Part shown: in pieces, positions 62,360 through 64,000 of the stretch
Layout: every line of letters starts with the position of its first letter
Numbering within the stretch: the first letter of the stretch is position 1
Source: Larkinella rosea
GTDB lineage: Bacteria > Bacteroidota > Bacteroidia > Cytophagales > Spirosomataceae
Length of the DNA stretch: 64,000 nt
Assembly (NCBI RefSeq): GCF_003858635.1
Contig: NZ_RQJO01000011.1
Location: 372,001-436,000, forward strand
Reading direction: 5' to 3'
Notes under the pieces: model-generated
Told to the model about the DNA's origin: nothing
What the model saw: the letters and a program-made list of their open reading frames with translations, nothing else
Databases searched by the model: none
Made by a program: the position numbers and the translations under genes

Positions 62360-62977
62360 TTAAGTAATAAAGCGGCAGTGGGAGATGAAAATCGTCAGCA
62401 GACGGAGCATATCGGTTTTGAATTTGGTAAACCGGAATTTTGATCGAATAATCGACTGTCGACGCGTCAATTCGTCCGGGGGAGTGGTCCAGAAAAACGT
62501 GTCGTAACAATAATCGAAGAACAACTGGAGTTGTGGTTTGCTGTACGGTTTAAAAAGAAAATCCTCTTCAAGCTGATACGCATAATCCCCATATAGATTA
62601 AAAAAACCAATCAATTCGCTGGTCACATCCGGATTTTGTAGAATCTGTTCCTCTTTTAAGGCACTACTCAAGAGTGTTTGAAGGTAATCAAGATCGTAGA
62701 CGGTATAGGCATCCGGTCCGGTTAATACGGCAAGCCATGGATGAAAATTGCTTTCATCAAACACGGAAATAGAATTCGCGGCAATGAAGTCGGCAATTTG
62801 ATCGATTCGGGAAAACAGCAGAATCCGGTTTTCCGGATCAAGCAGGAGTTTATCCTGCTGCTCGCTGTCCGCCATATCCGTACCCCACATCATGTAGTAG
62901 AATGCCTCATTTAGTTTAACCTTGATGAGGTATTTGCGGTATGTCTCCGATACGGCATTATTGTGCGTTTCTTCCAT
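62360..62977 (-). CDS. Protein of unknown function
   Basis: 205 aa, no signal peptide or membrane helix. Acidic and aromatic-rich segments (NEAFYYMMWGTDMAD, FFDYCYDTFFW) stand out. I do not recognise the family. It is convergent with the permease at 59946 and divergent from the permease at 63284. The divergent region carries the TGTCC...GGACA operator pair, so it may be co-regulated with the permease. Confidence 0.68.
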   Translation of the reverse strand: MEETHNNAVSETYRKYLIKVKLNEAFYYMMWGTDMADSEQQDKLLLDPENRILLFSRIDQIADFIAANSISVFDESNFHPWLAVLTGPDAYTVYDLDYLQTLLSSALKEEQILQNPDVTSELIGFFNLYGDYAYQLEEDFLFKPYSKPQLQLFFDYCYDTFFWTTPPDELTRRQSIIRSKFRFTKFKTDMLRLLTIFISHCRFIT

Positions 62978-63064
62978 CGGTTTCGGGTAGGAACAAGTCG
63001 TTCAGAAGAGCCAGTCCGGCGTTTCTTAAAAGTAGGCATTTTAACGAATTGCAGCTATTTTCAG

Positions 63065-63106
63065 CCTGTCCGGTTTTGATCCATTTGTTGTCCAAAACCG
63101 GACAGG
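63065..63106. promoter_or_regulatory. Paired TGTCC...GGACA operator in a 14-bp inverted repeat
   Basis: A perfect inverted repeat with 14-bp arms (CCTGTCCGGTTTTG, 63065-63078, and its complement, 63093-63106). Inside it the dyad TGTCCAAAACCGGACA (63089-63104) is, on the minus strand, TGTCCGGTTTTGGACA. That matches the site at 48467-48482 in 15 of 16 bases. A second, partial copy starts at 63067, 22 bp away, again two helical turns. Confidence 0.6.
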
Positions 63107-63181
63107 AAGCGCTCCTGTGTTTTTTAAAATAGGCTTCTGTTGCGTATTTAGCACCTTTTTGCCTGACTGGCACTCCATTTG

Positions 63182-63282
63182 TTTTTATGTACCCACGGCC
63201 TTTAGTCCGTGAGATCCGAATCATTCCATAATCTAATTTATATTGAAAATCTCACGGACTTTAGTCCGTGGGTACATAAAAA
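63182..63282. repeat. REP-like palindromic pair abutting the last permease start
   Basis: Two inverted arms (63182-63214 and 63249-63282) share TTTTTATGTACCCACGG and CCGTGAGAT. Each arm contains a smaller palindrome around TTTAGTCCGTG. The right arm ends one base before the ATG at 63284. The structure resembles a REP doublet (REPIN). Confidence 0.75.
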
Positions 63283-63283
63283 T

Positions 63284-64000
63284 ATGATCCGCAACTACCT
63301 CACTATCACGTTTCGCACCCTGCGACGGTATCGCACCTACAGCCTGCTGAACATCACCGGTTTGGCGGTGGGGCTGGCGTGCGGAATTCTGATTTTTCTG
63401 GTGGTGAATTTTCAACTGAGTTTTGATCAGTACCACCGGAAAGCCGACCGGACGTACCGCATTGTCACGGAACTCCGGCACGAAACCGTTTCCTACAACC
63501 GGGGAACGCCCAAGGCGCTGGCCGAGGTCCTGCGCCGGGATTATCCGCTGATCGAAACCGCGGCCCGGATCATGCGCGTTCGGAGCGGCTTGCTCAGTTT
63601 GCCCCGGACCGATGGCGGTTTTCAGCAGAAATTTCAGGAAGACCGGACGATTTGTTTTGCCGATCCCGATTTGTTTGATGTCTTTGATTTTCAGTGGAAA
63701 ACCGGTTCGCCCGCGTCCAGCCTGACGAGGCCGAATTCGGCGGTTCTGACGGAAAAATACGCCCGAAAATACTTTGGCGATGCCGACCCGATCGGGCGCG
63801 TGCTGCGGCTGGATAATCAATGGAACCTGACCGTTACCGGTATTTTGAAAGATCATCCGGTCAACACCAACCTGAGCGATGAGGTCTATATTTCGTACGG
63901 CACGCTGTCCGGTTTGAGCGATGAAATGGCGCAGTCGCTTCGGAACTGGCAGGATCTCGACAGCGAAGAAATGACGTATGTCACCCTGCCCGAAACCGCT
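63284..64000 (+). CDS. MacB-like ABC transporter permease without prefix (3' end outside window)
   Basis: 239 codons visible, open to the window edge. It starts MIRNYLTITFRTLRRYRTYS with no prefix. The first transmembrane helix (SLLNITGLAVGLACGILIFL) and most of the first MacB core (YARKYFGDADPIGRVLRLDN) are present. Its first 150 residues are most like those of the gene at 54425 (shared LVVxxxxSxDxYHxxADRxYR), but the copy is clearly diverged. The FtsX blocks are not in the window. Confidence 0.92.
   Translation, partial: MIRNYLTITFRTLRRYRTYSLLNITGLAVGLACGILIFLVVNFQLSFDQYHRKADRTYRIVTELRHETVSYNRGTPKALAEVLRRDYPLIETAARIMRVRSGLLSLPRTDGGFQQKFQEDRTICFADPDLFDVFDFQWKTGSPASSLTRPNSAVLTEKYARKYFGDADPIGRVLRLDNQWNLTVTGILKDHPVNTNLSDEVYISYGTLSGLSDEMAQSLRNWQDLDSEEMTYVTLPETA

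Larger units (their letters stand above)
62978..63283. other. Divergent intergenic region with operator pair and palindromic repeat
   Basis: 306 bp between the unknown gene (minus) and the last permease (plus). It contains the operator pair (63067-63104) and a REP-like palindrome (63182-63282). No gene is seen. Confidence 0.7.

Overview
The window looks like chromosomal DNA from a Bacteroidota bacterium of the Cytophagales, probably a Spirosomaceae member such as Larkinella or Spirosoma. The grounds are: large secreted proteins with type IX secretion (T9SS) C-terminal sorting domains, a hybrid two-component system with an AraC output, tandem MacB/FtsX-type permeases that carry a 'permease prefix' before the MacB core, TAnnTTTG-type -7 promoter boxes, and moderately GC-rich codon use. 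The genus is a guess.

Layout. (1) 2-1690: C-terminal part of an ABC permease that starts outside the window. (2) 1838-16844, minus strand: five giant secreted T9SS cargo proteins in a row. Three have seven WD[KR]TxGG repeats, one has seven FG-GAP-like repeats and one has a beta-helix-like head. All five end in the same chain of modules: GWxWD module, Ig-like linker, second GWxWD module, sorting domain. (3) 17188-21198, minus: a hybrid sensor kinase/response regulator/AraC protein. (4) 21491-42437: a stress and energy island. It holds a D-2-hydroxyacid dehydrogenase, a LOG protein, a PNPOx-like flavoprotein, Hsp20, an L,D-transpeptidase, three universal stress proteins, PEP synthase, an SDR, a PfkB-type phosphofructokinase and two cation P-type ATPases. 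Several divergent promoters in it carry FNR-like TGAT-N4-ATCA palindromes. The content resembles the mycobacterial DosR dormancy regulon. (5) 42862-45723: a sixth T9SS protein, with a metzincin-like protease head and a near-perfect 621-bp tandem duplication. An FNR-like site also precedes it. (6) 45786-46771: wreckage of a TonB-dependent receptor abutting a decayed IS3-type transposase. (7) 46830-48134: a secreted serine hydrolase. (8) 48592-64000: a PadR regulator followed by a tandem array of MacB-like permeases, five complete and one cut by the window edge, with one unknown gene on the other strand.

How the parts may work together. The island combines glycolytic and gluconeogenic switching (PfkB, PpsA), fermentation (D-LDH), ion homeostasis (two ATPases), proteostasis (Hsp20), wall remodelling (L,D-transpeptidase) and Usp signalling, apparently under one Crp/Fnr-type regulator that is not encoded here. 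The PadR gene probably controls the permease array. Near-identical paired TGTCCG(G/C)TTTTGGACA operators lie upstream of PadR and in the divergent region before the last permease. No ATPase or membrane-fusion subunit for the permeases is present. No tRNA, rRNA or CRISPR was seen.
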